Of a stretch of DNA of 64,000 nucleotides, positions 50,288-62,589 are shown piece by piece (the stretch's first letter is position 1; each line of letters begins with the position of its first letter). Where the stretch lies: positions 1 to 64,000 of the forward strand of contig MEHQ01004557.1 of the NCBI GenBank assembly GCA_008828725.1, read 5' to 3'. The notes beneath the pieces are model-generated. The model did not search any database. It was not told where the DNA came from and was given only the letters and a program-made list of their open reading frames with translations. Position numbers and translations under genes: made by a program. Source of the DNA: Saccharina japonica. Lineage: Eukaryota > Sar > Phaeophyceae > Laminariales > Laminariaceae.

Positions 50288-52737
50288 AATAATTTTCCAA
50301 TAGCAACGGATATTAATGAGCGACAAGACGGCTAATAGAGGACGTTAGTTACTCGTAGGCGTTTTTCAAGATGTTGATAGTTCTTGCTTGGTGGTTTTCA
50401 ATTCGATTTTTTTTTTTTCTTGTCTATTTGCCTTCTTGTTATTGTCACGCCATGCCGAAGCCCTATACACGCCATTGTACTTCTCGGACTAAATCCACAC
50501 GCGCACCACCACCAGGGCTGGAAGCTAAAATACGCCTGCGTCGCCACCTCGGATCCCTCTCGGGGTATCTAACTGCCGGGGGCAAAACCAGAAGGGATAA
50601 CCATAGTATGTATTCATACTCTTACTCACTCAGCGCTGACTTGGTGGAGTAGTAGGTTATCCCTCCTGCCTCGGAACATAACCAGCGTTGAGTGCGTGGG
50701 GTTCTAGATTTTATCCACTACTCGTAGCCAACAGCAACAAACACTGGGTATCGTGCGGTACACAGCTTGCTATTGTCAACAACGGAGGAGGCTTGACCGG
50801 GGAAACCAGCGCGAATAAGAATAAGATAAACGGCACCAACACAAACAACCACTAAATAAAAAATGGGTCAGGTCTCGTCCAGAATTCTGAAAAAAAAAAA
50901 AACGAAGCTACTCTGTATCATCTATTGACCACGTCACTGAAGGTATCCCAAAGGAATCGATTGTTTTTTTTCAACGTATGTGACATCTTCCCTGCGTAGT
51001 AATGGGGGGTGGTGGGCGATCTCAATCGCGATAGAATCGCCGGGGAAGGAAGCGATCGACACAGGAGACATCTAGAGTAATTGGCGAAAAACTTGCTTAG
51101 CCATACCTGGTAACCAGTACCTGGTATCCTGGTACCGGTATGTATCAAGGGCGCACCAAAGGACTGGGGTGTCTGAGCCAGGCGTCACGGGGGATGGAGC
51201 CGAGAAACCAGGACCGAGAAGAAATGAAACACCATTTCGATCGTGGTAATTTGCTGGGCTGTTCACTGGTAGGGTAAACAAATTGTCGGGTCGGGTCGGG
51301 TCGGGTCGGGTCTGGTCTGGTCTGGTCACCTGACCCGACGCGTGAGGGTTTGAAGACCCCCTGACCCGACGCGACCTGAACCGTGACATGTTGAAGACCA
51401 CCTAGCCCGACCCGCGGTTCACGGGTCGTGGCCCGTGAACCCCCCCCCCCCCCTGGTAAATTAGGTTTGCGGCGCCGGTACGCATTCATTTTGACGTGAA
51501 AGGCAGTTCACATCTGGCGGTGAATTTCAGTTTACTGGGGCAAGCAACGAAATATTGTGTTAGTTATACGGCACAAGCCACTGGCCTACTGATTCGCGTG
51601 ACTAGTGGAATTATGCTGAACAACCAACAATATATATACTGGTATATATATATGTTTTTTTCGAGTTCGTTGAATCTCGCCGACTCCTGAACAGTGATGT
51701 CTACCAGGAAGCTACGTAGTGGCATGTTCTGCAATCCACCCAAGGTTGGGTCAGGAATTCGAACCTCGCAGATTTCATGTTTGTTCCTTTCGAGGGGTCG
51801 CGCTGGAGACATTACGAATGGTTTTTGATAGCGTGCCCCTAGATGCTACGTAGGCCGTGGCGACGGAAGTGCCCCCCCCCCGAGATAGAATGTTCACGAA
51901 GTCGGGGCGAAGTCCAATGAACTCGATAATTTACATAGATTTTGTTAAAAGTTATGTAGCATAACCCTCTCTGGCCTACTGAGTCGTGCGTGGCTGAGTA
52001 GGCCGATGGAGTGGGTTCTGCCTATATATGATTATGTAACGAACAGAGTGTGATACCGGAAGAGTTCGACTTCCTGTCCAGAAGGGTAGGGCTGAAGAGT
52101 CTCACGCGACGGGGTTTCGAACACGGGAGGGAGGGTGATGACCCCACCACCTCAATCTATATATATAGGCGGGCATAGAGTTAATCGTGATGCGTGTTTG
52201 CTACTGCCTGAGATTGTTGGGTGGGGCGCGGGAGGCGAGGCGAGCGAGAGGCGAGGGGGCGTACTCATTGTTTGCTTGCAGCCATTTCAGATCATTTGAC
52301 CATTGGACCACGCATCCCTTTCGAGAATGAGCACGCGTATCCTAACTCCTAATAGAGACACCTCCAACCACTTGGGCGCTCATTACGTTGTTTCCATATA
52401 TTACAAAGAAGTGTGTGTGTGTGGGGGGGGGGGGTGATTCGTTTGTGGAGGGCGGCACGGCAGGGATGATTATTTTTGGTGGCGGCAGACAGAACAGGAA
52501 AGGGAGTTGCTACTGTACGGCAGAGGTGCGGCATGTTTTTCGCCTTCTGAGGGCGGTCACATGATTGAGAAGCTCTTCACCCCGCCCGAAATTTGATGAT
52601 GTTTGGAGGATGTTGAAAAAAAGTGCTTTTATAGCCGATGAACAATACCATGGCCCATGGCCCAAGAACACAACGAAATGTATTTCAACACAAGAACAAT
52701 TTTCCGACGGTTTTGGGTTAATAACCCCTTAACCCCT
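50288..52737. other. Non-coding region
   Basis: No gene is recognised. It holds the GGGTC/GACCC hairpin block (51285-51430), a reverse copy of the composite module (52312-52372), and several TACCTGGTA palindromes at 51105-51140. Confidence 0.5.
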
Positions 52738-53380
52738 TTAACCCTTACAGGAGTGGAGCCCCGTTTTGGGGACAAATTACTTAGAATTAGAGTGCTTTGT
52801 CCCCAAAACGGGACTGCAGCTCTAAAAGGGTTAAGAAACGGTCCCACGAATTTGGGGGACAAAACTACTTGGAATTAGTGTGGGGCATGTTTTTTCAGTT
52901 CTGAATGGGTTAAGAAACGGTCCCACGAATTTGGGGACAAACTACTTGGAATTAGTGTGGGACATTTTTTCAGTTCTGAATGGGTTAAGAAACGGTCCCA
53001 CGAATTGGGGGGACAAAACTACTTGGAATTAGTGTGGGGCATGTTTTTTCAGTTCTGAATGGGTTAAGAAACGGTCCCACGAATTTGGGGACAAACTACT
53101 TGGAATTAGTGTGGGGCATGTTTTTTCAGTTCTGAATGGGTTAAGAACCGGTCCCACGAATTTGGGGAACAAAACTACTTGGAATTAGTGTGGGGCATGT
53201 TTTTTCAGTTATGAATGGGTTAAGAACCGGTCCCACTGTAGGATTACGTAGCGTGGGACATTCTTTTCGGTTCTGAATGGGTTAACCCTTTTAGGACGGC
53301 AGTCCCAATTTGGGGACAAACCACTCTAATTCTAAGTAATTTGTCCCCGAAACGGGACTCCAGTCCTATAACAGGGTTAA
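52738..53380. mobile_element. TTAA cluster: type A, six type B, type A
   Basis: A type A element (52738-52834) is followed without spacer by about six head-to-tail type B units of 76-80 bp (52831-53285) and another type A element (53282-53380). Every junction is TTAA. The last B unit is internally shortened. The type B core is CCCACGAATTTGGGGACAAA and the type A core AAACGGGACTGCAG. Confidence 0.9.
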
Positions 53381-54500
53381 GGAGCCCCCGTCATTTAGAA
53401 AATACGTTTTTTTAGCCGAAAAGTACTCGTACCTCTATCGTTGCACGAGTCGAAAGCGACCATGCTTTGGTGACTCTCTACTCCTAGGCACTAGGGGGGG
53501 GGGGCGCGTCACCGGTCGGTGTCGTCCTGCTTTGTGGTCGCACTTATCACGCACGTCCACCGAACGATGTAGAAACGCGCATGGCCGAGAGTTCATACAC
53601 CGTGTGTCGTACCGGTATATGTCGCACGAAAAAGGAGGCCCAACCGAGTACGTAGAGAGCCTCGCTCTGTCTTGCCTGGTGGCTGTTGAAAGAGTCAGAT
53701 GCCCATCCTCTTGCATGGGCCTGGGCCAGTGCAGTTGAAGGAGATGTTTACCCTGACTACAACTGCGTCTGTATACAGTACGTACTGGGGCCCTCTAGTA
53801 GTCCGTGTAGAGCAGTACCAGCATTCTACCTGTAGTAAGAAACCGGGACGCTGCTCCAGACCTCGGTTTCTTGATTTTAAGAAACGGGACGTTCCACACT
53901 GACTCTTGTATAACCCCTCTTCCCGAATTTCTTATTCCCCCCGGTACTGTTAACAGGGCTGAGTTTCTTGTGGGGTCTCTTTCTTATGGCATGCCTTAGA
54001 CGCAGGCTACGACGGTAGAGGTGTACCATGATCTTCCTGAGGGCGATCACTTGAGGTGCTCTATATCATATTGTGTTATTAACAGTATCGCAATCGAATG
54101 AGTAACATTCGCGTTGCTATTCTCCGGTCTTACTAAAAAAAAAAATTAGGTGTTGAGAAAGGGCCATTATCATCGTCGAGCGAGTTTTGTCCCCCAAGTA
54201 AGTGTTTGAACTTGATAACTGGGGCCACTTTTTTGTCACGCCTATTCTCTTGAAAATCTGGCATCACTTTTGGGAATTTTGGGCTTTTTGAGTTTCCCGG
54301 TCCTTCAGACCGGAGAATACCCTCGCTCAAAAAGCTGGGTTTGCAGGAAAAATGAAGGCGCTATATACCCGATGGACGATAGATACCATGGCCTGACTAA
54401 CTATACAATTGAAAAATATTGCCTACACAAGATTTGGGGAACTGATAATCACGACTACGTAGGCGAGATTTAAATCACGACTACGGGGACGTTTACGAGC
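53381..54500. other. Non-coding region with repeat fragments
   Basis: A half-copy of the GTAGAGGT-type MITE at 53385-53460, a fragment with AAGAAACCGGG and CTCGGTTTCTTG near 53835-53875, and the left-end sequence GGCTACGACGGTAGAGGTGT at about 54007. No gene is recognised. Confidence 0.5.
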
Positions 54501-54779
54501 TATCCCCGGGTTTTAGGCCTTGCGTTTCGCATTTTCCCGTTGCAGCCGTCCTCTCCAGCACACCAACCAAATCCCACAGACCAGCGTGCAACAACAGCTG
54601 AGCCCTGCAGCAGCGCCTTTCTTAGGGAATAAACCCTAAACTCTAGGCAATTATCACGTAGAATGCCGTCGCTGTAACTCTCACAGCCCAAAAGACCGGC
54701 AACTTAAAATAACCCTAACCCTATCCCCAACCCTGACCCTATCTTCACCCCGAAACGCAAGGCCTGGAATCCGGGGATG
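54501..54779. mobile_element. Inverted-repeat element with telomere-like segment
   Basis: The left arm TATCCCCGGGTTTTAGGCCT (continuing TGCGTTTCGC) and the right arm CGAAACGCAAGGCCTGGAAT (continuing CCGGGGATGG) pair over about 28 bp. Near the right arm lies AACCCTAACCCTATCCCCAA followed by CCCTGACCCTA (54711-54742), a degenerate CCCTAA run. Confidence 0.7.
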
Positions 54780-54799
54780 GCCCGTTTTAACGAAGAACA

Positions 54800-54970
54800 A
54801 AAAAAAATCAATTTGAAAAAAAAAAAAAATCAAATCCGCTTTTCATTGGTCAGAACCCGCACCACCACCCAAGATTATACCCCCAAGATCCTAATATTTG
54901 GTGCTGGTGCGTGTGTTGACCAATGAAAGGCGTATTTTATTTTTTTATTTTTTGCAAATTGAATTTATTT
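54800..54970. mobile_element. Hairpin element with CATTGGTCA arms
   Basis: AAATCCGCTTTTCATTGGTC then AGAACCCGCACCA is mirrored by TGGTGCGTGTGTTGACCAAT then GAAAGGCGTATTTT, with outer CAATTTG and CAAATTG. About 170 bp, non-coding. Confidence 0.6.
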
Positions 54971-55699
54971 TATACTCGTTAAATATGGGCCCTAATTAAG
55001 GAGCCGCCCGGCTTTCAGAAATATTTCCAGCCAAAAAAACGGTATACCTCTACTACCTCTATCGCAGCACGCGTTCTTTTCATCATGAGAGGGCCGGAAA
55101 GTTTCATGCCAATTCGAGCACTACAACTGTAGTAGCAGTAGTAGCAGTAGCAGTACGGGCGCGCTTACTGGAGCGAGCGAACTGTAGGTGCAGGGAGGTT
55201 GTCTCGTCTACGTTGTGCTGAATAGAAAGGCGCACTACCGCAACCGCCAAGAGGTCGCACGTAATCGCCATTGGAATCGTGCGCATGGGCTGAAACGAAG
55301 GGGCGGCTTGATCGGTTCAACGTCGTTGATGTTGTCGTGCACCACGACAATAAAGTCCGGCGCACGAAGTTCGGGTGGGTAAATTTCCTAGCCGCCGCCG
55401 CCTCCTCCGCCGCCGCCGCAAAAAAAAAACTCTTGAACCTTGTTGATATAACTGGCCACTGATGGAAAGCACGGCTGCGCTAATTCGGCAAAGGCAGACA
55501 GGCCGTTACGAGAGGCGCAGTCGTAACCTGGTGGAAGATCAAGCCCTCTAATGTTTTTGGCCTCACAGAGCTCCCGCTGCTGCAGTGCCAATCAAACGAT
55601 GCGAGTGCAAGAAGAGGGTGAGAGGTTGGTTGGCTCGGGAGAGTGCTGCCTGCGGCCGAGTAGACGGGGGAGGGAGTGTGCCCTTCAGAAAATGCTGAA
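54971..55699. other. Non-coding region
   Basis: The right end of the GTAGAGGT-type MITE lies at about 55000-55075. The remainder (55076-55699) has a GTAGCA run near 55132-55155 and a CCG run near 55390-55420. No gene is recognised. Confidence 0.45.
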
Positions 55700-56935
55700 G
55701 GCCCCTCTAATCTGCGTGCGACGCACGCTACGGTAAAGGTTGCACCATGTTTTTTTTTCTGAGAGTGGGGGTCACGGTCACTTGAGGAGCTCTATACTAA
55801 TAGTAAGTTACATTACAACATTTTGGAGGCCAAAAAACAACATTTTGGAGGCCAAAAAAACAACATTTTGGAGGCCAAAAAACTACATTTTGGAGGCCAA
55901 AAAACTACATTTTGGAGGCAAAATCAAAGTGGCATTAATATTATACTCGTACCCGATGACCAACCCCACGGCCTATAAGCAGCATCAAGTAAAAACTATT
56001 TTGCGTCATGGAAACGAAATTCCGACGATTTTTTGGGGTTAAGGAACCCCGTCGTTCAGAAAAACAAAATCAGCCAAAAAAGGTATACCTCTACGTACGG
56101 TAAAGGTGCACCATGTTTTTTTTCTGAGGGTGGGTGGGGGGTCACTTGAGGAGCTCTATACCCCTCACTCCCCCAAAAAAAACTGTTTTTGGAGGGAATT
56201 AAAAGGGCTACGAGTACGACGTACTCGTACCCGATGAACTAATTCCACGACCCAAGCATCAAGTGCAAAGTGAAAAATGCTTCGACATAAAAAACGAAAT
56301 TCCGACGAATTTTGGGTTTAGGAGCCCCGTCGTTCAGAAAAAAATCCAGCCAAAAAAAGGTATACCTCTACGGTAAAGGTTCACCCTTTTTTTTCTGAGG
56401 GTGGGTGGGAGGTCACTTGAGGAGCTCTATACTAATAGTAAGTAAAAAAAACTGTTTTTGGAGGGAAACAGCAGTGCTACTCGTATGATACCCGATGATC
56501 AATCCCACGGCCTATAAGCAGCATCAGGTAAAAACTATTTTGCGTCATGAAAACGAAATTCCGACGATTTTTTTGGGATAAGGAGCTCCGTCGTTCAGAA
56601 ACCATTTCAGCCAAAAAACGGTACAGGCAGTGCCTCTACGGTAAAGGTTCACCCTTTTTTTTTCTGAGGGTGGGTGGGGGGTCACTTGAGGAGCTCTATA
56701 CCTCTCACCCCCCCCCCAAAAAAAAACTGTTTTTGGAGGGAAATAAAAGTGCTACGACGTACTCGTACCCGGTGAACAAATCCCACGACCTATAAGCAGC
56801 ATCAAGTGAAAAGTGAAAAATGTTGCGACATAAAAAAAACGAGATTCCGACGAATTTGGGTTAAGGAGCCCCGTCGTTCGTTCAGAAACAAAAATCAGCC
56901 AGAAAATGCTATACACCTCTATCGTAGCACGCGTC
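55700..56935 (+). repeat. Tandem array of GTAGAGGT-type MITE units
   Basis: About four units of 270-285 bp (the first is longer). Each has CTCTACGGTAAAGGTTCACC, TCTGAGGGTGGGTGGGGGGT, CACTTGAGGAGCTCTATAC, TTTTTGGAGGGAA, CCTATAAGCAGCATCA, GAAATTCCGACGA and CCCCGTCGTTCAGAAA. The first contains five copies of a minirepeat of about 21 bp with ACATTTTGGAGGCCAAAAAA (55820-55922). Confidence 0.88.
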
Positions 56936-59900
56936 GTGCGTGCGTGCCTAACCAATACGCGCACGCAAAAAAAAAAGAAGGCTTGCTTTGGTGGGTCTCG
57001 TGTGTATGATACATACTTGATCGCGTTGACTTGATTTGACCCTTTAGAGAAATACACTCCTTTTTTTTTTTTTTTTTTTGGTTACTTTTGGGGGGGGGGG
57101 GGGGGGGGGGGAGGAGGACAACTTGATTGGAATTCGTGTGGGAAACGTTTTGCTGTGGCAGTAAAAAAAGGGATACAACCGCGGCCGCGCAAACGGTGCG
57201 GCCTTTCTTCTTTTCTGCTTCCAGGCGCTTGACATAAGGCACCAAAAATGCAACCAGAACGTCGGTCTTGCGAGACGCGATGGTATGTATATATAGGGGG
57301 AGGGAAATTCTTCATAGATTGATAGTTCTTTGGGGGAAGCTGAGATATAACCCGCTGACACCTCCAACAACGATTCAACTCTAATGATTTTCAGGAAACG
57401 TTGTCTCCAAAAAGGCGGGTACAGGTTCTAAAGGGGGCTAAAACTGGTATTTTTGTTCTGCGTGGCATCCCGTTCCCTGACACGCGGTGTCAGTAACAGG
57501 CAAGGCTTGCAGCGGGCGACGGACAGATAGCACTAGGCGTGGCGTTCGTTTGCCCCAGAAGGGGGGTCCAAGCACAGGAGCTTGGCGGCGAGTGAGTGAG
57601 CGAGTGAGTGAGCGAGTGAGTGAGCAACCGGTGTGGATGAGGAGGGGGTCGACGGCGGGCAACAACTTAGTAAGGTCTTCTCCTGTAGTGCAGTTGAGGG
57701 AACGCCATCATCGAAGTTTTTTTTTTTTCCTTCTAAATCCTGCGCATTCGTCTTTCCATGATTCGCCTGCTGATATATCTTTACAGGCTTATCAGCAGCG
57801 ACACCCACACATACAGGCAGGCGGCTTACCATTCAACGGGAAACCTATACGCGCCCCCCAGCCCGCTGGGGGGGAGGCGGCGGGGATCATGAGTTTGTTA
57901 TTCAAGATGACAATATCGTCGTCAGTGGTGTTAGGTAACCCTCGTTGGCAGCAGGCGTTTGGACAGCGGAAAAGGGCCAGGCACAAAAAGGCCAGCCTCG
58001 GGCGATGTCTGTTGAGGTGGGAAAAAAAACACGCCGTGAAATTTTGTCAGGGAAGGCCGGCGAAACGTCCAATTAAGCCAATATTGGCTTGGCGAACCAT
58101 ACAGTAGCGGCGGTGATCGCCTGCCCTAATACTCGCTGGTCACGCGCGCCCAATCAGCGTCGAGTGAAACGCTCGGCAGAATATCGATTTTGTTTTTTTT
58201 TTGCGGCGGCGGTGAGGGCCAAGGAAACGTAGTTGAGGAAAAACAAAAACGACGCCACTGTTACATACGGAACAAAATCGGAACCGGGTAGTACGTATTC
58301 CTATTCGTACCCGTATTCGTATCCGTACCAGGAATGCAGCGGGCAGCTAGCTCCGTGTCGGCGCGCGCGGATGGAATAGGCACTGCTGTCGGAAAAAGGG
58401 GTGCTGGTTCATGACGAGGGTCCCGAGTCTTTCTACCGGAGGTGGGACGCTGTCGAGAAATTCGTGACCCCGCCCTAAAGGGGGTCATCGAACGAACCGA
58501 ACGCGGAAACAACGTGTTGGCCGCAAAAACATGATCGGAGGCGGCGGCTGCGGTGGCGACAGTATCAGCGGTCAGCGGTCGCTCGCTCGGCGGCGGGTTC
58601 GAGCTGAAACCAAGTCCGAAGAGAGGCGGGGGGGGGGGGGGGGGGGGGCGCGGGGGGGGAAGGGGGCGGGATGGGATGGGCGGGGTGCAGGGGGAGAGCG
58701 GAGTGGGGCGTCGAAGAGGGGGGGTTTATATGGGGGGGGGAATGGGCGTAGCAACAACTCAGAGAGGGGGGAAAAATTCGCGAGCGTGAAAAAAAAAACA
58801 CCTGCGTCATGCATACGAACCAAATTCCTTGGGGGACGGAGGAGAAGGGTGAGAGCTGGACTGAAATACAGTCCGGCAAGCTCTGGGGCATCGGCGATTG
58901 TAGAAAAAAAAAAAGGGTGTACTGCTAGCTAGTGTGGGCACTGCGAGAACCCATGGTCGTGTGGGGACGCATTGGCATCACGAGCAAACGACATATCGAG
59001 ACAGCAAAAAGCGCTGGCCAGGGTGAGTGGGGGGGTCGGGTAACGGGCGGTGAAACTCCCTGAGGGGGGCAGGAAGGTCGCCAACCTTCACTCCGTTCGT
59101 GTGGGTATCATATGTGCTAATAAATATACACACGAAAAAACAAGTTTTTTTTTGTTTGAGAGAGGGGCCGCGCAAAAAAACGGTACTGTGGGCACGAAGG
59201 GAGTACAGGTCTACCCAGCCCAATGACTGCCGTCGGCAAGAGTCGGGAGTGCGACGACTGCAAAAACGCAAGGAGGTATATACGCAGGTCGGGTCTTTGT
59301 TCAACGGAAGTCAGCGGACTGGTATATATCGCTGCGATCGTGCTGTCCGGTGATCATTTTTGCGGGAGACCTGGAGAAGACAAATTGCGTTCCCGCAAGG
59401 CGCTGCTTGCCCTTGCGACGCTTGAAGCGCGAAATAGTATGCCGTGAGAAACGTAAACCTATCGCTTGAAACGCGCGCGTTAGTTACTGATGCTCACCAA
59501 AATTTTCCCGAGCTTTTTGTTACGAGCGCCTTGCGCGGTCTGAAAATAAATTTGAGACACTTTTTGTCCAGGCGTTTACCTGAGGGCGCTCGACAGCCGA
59601 ATTACGAAACTTGTGCTACCGGGTCCCGAGCTGACTAGAGCCTGTTGTCGCTGTCACGCTGAGCCGAGGATGGCGCGGGTGATGAAACCATGCGCCGAGC
59701 GGAGCCGTCTAGTTGTTTTTGCCCCTATATAGGGGGAGTTCGATGAAAAAAACGGCGGTCTGCAGGGAGGGAGAATACGAGTTCGTCCCACCTCCTCGCC
59801 GAGGAGTGGGCCTTCTTTCTGATGCCTGGTCAAAGCTGGCACTCCCCGCAACAGCTGAGTGGCACGGTCAGCCACCAACGCGCTCGGCGGGCGTCCACTG

Positions 59901-61828
59901 CATGCCTGCCCCCCCCCCCCATCGTTGTGAGGCCATTTTGAGCGGCCTTTTGCCGACAGTTTTTCCGAGGCGGGCGTTGGCACGCCCGTACCCCCTCTAC
60001 CCGGTTCCTCCTTGGCGCCCTCTGGGTACTTTTCGGGACGGATCTCTATCCTTCTGGACGGACTATCCTCGCTCTGCGGACAATTGGCACGAAGTTCGTG
60101 ACCACGGAAATTGCCGGCAAGCGTATATACGTATACTGATTGGTGCCGTGTGGACATGCGACTGATTCGACGCGCAAGGACAACTTACTTCCGGGTTGCC
60201 CACCACCACAACTTTTGGTATGTTGTATATACGACACGATCGAGGAAAGCATACAAATACAGCAGTGACAAAAAAAAAAGCAAGCAAAAAAACGGCTAAA
60301 ATGTTTCCGCGGGTTCGCTGGTGCTATATGTACGACGAACCCGTCTTGACGTGCGTGTGTGTTCTTGACATTAAACCTTCCTTTCTACCCATCGACATCC
60401 AGCACACCTAGTGTCCGTGCATTCTGCATTCATCCTAGAGATGCTTTGGGGGAGACTACCAATAGTGTCGGCAACCAGATAACGTGAGGTGGTGGGCCTG
60501 CGTGGCGGGTCGACTTCGGTGCGATATAGACTTCGCTTCTCCCGTACCCCCCCCCCCAAACCGGAGAAAATCCCCCCCGTCGCCATCATAAAAGTCCCCC
60601 CCCCCCGCACCTCCGCTAGGGGGTCCTGCTCAATCAAACAAGGCTCCAGCCATGACAAGATTATGTGACAGCTCCCTTCGAGATCTGGCGTACCACGAGA
60701 CCGCTCGTTTTTTTAGTTGGTGTCGCACATATATATGTGTCTGAGGAACTTCAAGACAGCCGTGTCGGAAATACGGTGAGACCGAACAAGCTCGCCGATA
60801 GCATCATCGGGTATACATTTCCCCGTCGAATAGGGTTTGTCGCACACGTGCCCCAAAGGTACAGCAGGGGTATAGTACAGCGTTTTTATTCGAGGTGAGC
60901 GTCGAGCGGTCAACGGCAAGGATGGCCATAAACGGTCTTGCCAGCCAAAAACAAAAGAAGTCGGGAAAGGCCCAGCCACCCCCCCCCCAACATTGCGGCG
61001 AACCCCCTTCACCCCCTCTTCCTTGTTAGTCCTTGGGGTGCATGAACGCCCATATGCACGCGGCGTACGAGCAGGCGGGCGGTGACCCTCTCGGTCCCCT
61101 CGTTTCCCGGCGCTAGTGCAGTGTCCCCCCCTTACCCTGCGGCGCTGGCATGCATATGCGTGCAAACCGATGTTTGTTTAGGTCTCATACAGAAAATTCT
61201 ACCTTGGGTAAGGACATGTGCTGAGGGTCATTTCCAACGAAAAGGGGGCGGGGGGGGGGGCAGAAATTCGTGACATTTTGTAAATCGGCGTTATGTCATG
61301 TTTTCCCCGTCCAAACAAATCACGTTTTTTTTTTTGCCGCGAATCATCGTTGACATCATTATTTTAATTATATTTTTATTTGTTCGTTTTTGCTGCCACG
61401 TTTTCGTTACAAATAAATATCACGACCGTTCGCGAAAAATTCCCCATTGGTGGTCATGGGGGATTTGTGACAACAGTTTTGTTGAGGCGGGATTGGGAAG
61501 CAGGAGAGCGAGCTATTATATCGATATTACGCCGACCAAGGAATAAGGGCTAATCGAGAGCATTTATTTTGAAGTGAATTTCGTTTTTCGCGCAAAAATG
61601 TAAAAACAATAAGACAAGCGAACTGACCAACAGGACACTGCGGTTTTGTAGTATAGCGCTCGGCGTCCTTAAAACCTGCATATCACTACAGACAGTAGAA
61701 CAATGCGACTACTGCTGTACATAACTCCACCCCAATAATGCACCATTGCAGACCTTGTCAAGAAAGATCGGGACGGAGGAGGCGTGCATTCTTCCCGTAT
61801 TTTGTTTTTCAAAATATATTTGTTTTTG
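56936..61828. other. Region without a recognised gene
   Basis: Open frames occur at 57487-58107 and 59099-59640 (+) and at 59654-60157 and 60713-61165 (-), but none shows a domain, a supported splice pattern or an even composition. Local features are a T-run and G-run at 57060-57115, (GAGTGAGTGAGC)n at 57594-57625, G-rich runs at 58626-58740, and C-runs at 59910, 60548, 60597 and 60979. Confidence 0.45.
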
Positions 61829-62130
61829 ATTTTTTTTCTTCCCATTTAGTATCTCCGCCCTTCTTTGCTCTCCCCTTCCTGGTCTTAACCCTTATAGAAC
61901 TGGAGTCCCGTTTGGGGGACAAATTACTTAGAAGTAGAGTGGTTTGTCCCCAAAACGGGACTGCAGTCCCAAAAGGGTTAACTCAGATCCGGGGCCACAG
62001 ATATATATATATATATACATTATATATACATATATGGCAGGCACTTCTCCCCCCTTCCCACTACGGCTCGTGCCTTCAAAAAAGTATCACGAAAATATTC
62101 AAGCCCTTTCTTATTGTGTCTCGCCGACTC
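61829..62130 (-). repeat. SINE-like copy interrupted by a TTAA MITE
   Basis: The minus-strand 3' end is GGGCGGAGATACTAAATGGG followed by an A-rich tail (T-run at 61829-61838). The body shares CTCAGATCCGGGG and CACTACGGCTCGTGCCTT with the copies at 25690 and 45050. It is split at GGTC|TTAA by the element at 61885-61981. Confidence 0.7.
61885..61981. mobile_element. Type A TTAA MITE nested in a SINE-like repeat
   Basis: 97 bp: TTAACCCTTATAGAACTGGA at the left and GACTGCAGTCCC then AAAAGGGTTAA at the right, with the inner pair GGGGGACAAA and TTTGTCCCC. Removing it with one TTAA restores GGTCTTAACTCAGATCC, matching the uninterrupted SINE-like copies (GGTCGTAACTC at 44996, AGTCGCAACTCAGATCC at 25690). 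Confidence 0.9.
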
Positions 62131-62485
62131 GAGTCGAATCGCAATTTGTTTTCACGTTCGATGGGTCGAAATGCATGTGTCTCTTCGTGTCCCACCTCCA
62201 CCCCTTATACTAGCTTCGTGCTGCGAAACTAAGGATTAGCCGGAGAAACGCTTCTATAGACACACATATATATATGTATATACCTGGTACTTCGTATACA
62301 TGCAGAAATAAATGAACCGAGTTGAGACGCGCCCCAAGTAAAGCATTCGGAAAGTCTGCCGCTCGCTGCCATCTACCTGGTGTCAAAAGCTACCACACAC
62401 AAAGCTACCGCCTCTTCTCTTCTGCTCGGCCGCCGGGGATGGGATGGACGGAGGGGCGAGAGGATGGAGAGAATAATCTTACGTA
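62131..62485. other. Non-coding region
   Basis: No gene is recognised; TATA-type dinucleotide runs are present near 62264-62282. Confidence 0.5.
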
Positions 62486-62492
62486 CTGCTGT

Positions 62493-62551
<59 letters not shown>

Positions 62552-62569
62552 CTGTTGCTGCTGTTGCTA
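62486..62569. repeat. (CTG)n microsatellite with TTG interruptions
   Basis: About 28 CTG units with six or so TTG variants. Confidence 0.95.
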
Positions 62570-62589
62570 CTATTTCTGGTGATATCAAT

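Noticed and set aside
57487-58107. 206-codon + strand frame as a gene
   Set aside because: It contains a (GAGTGAGTGAGC)n run and a T-homopolymer translated as poly-Phe, with no domain or conserved splice pattern.
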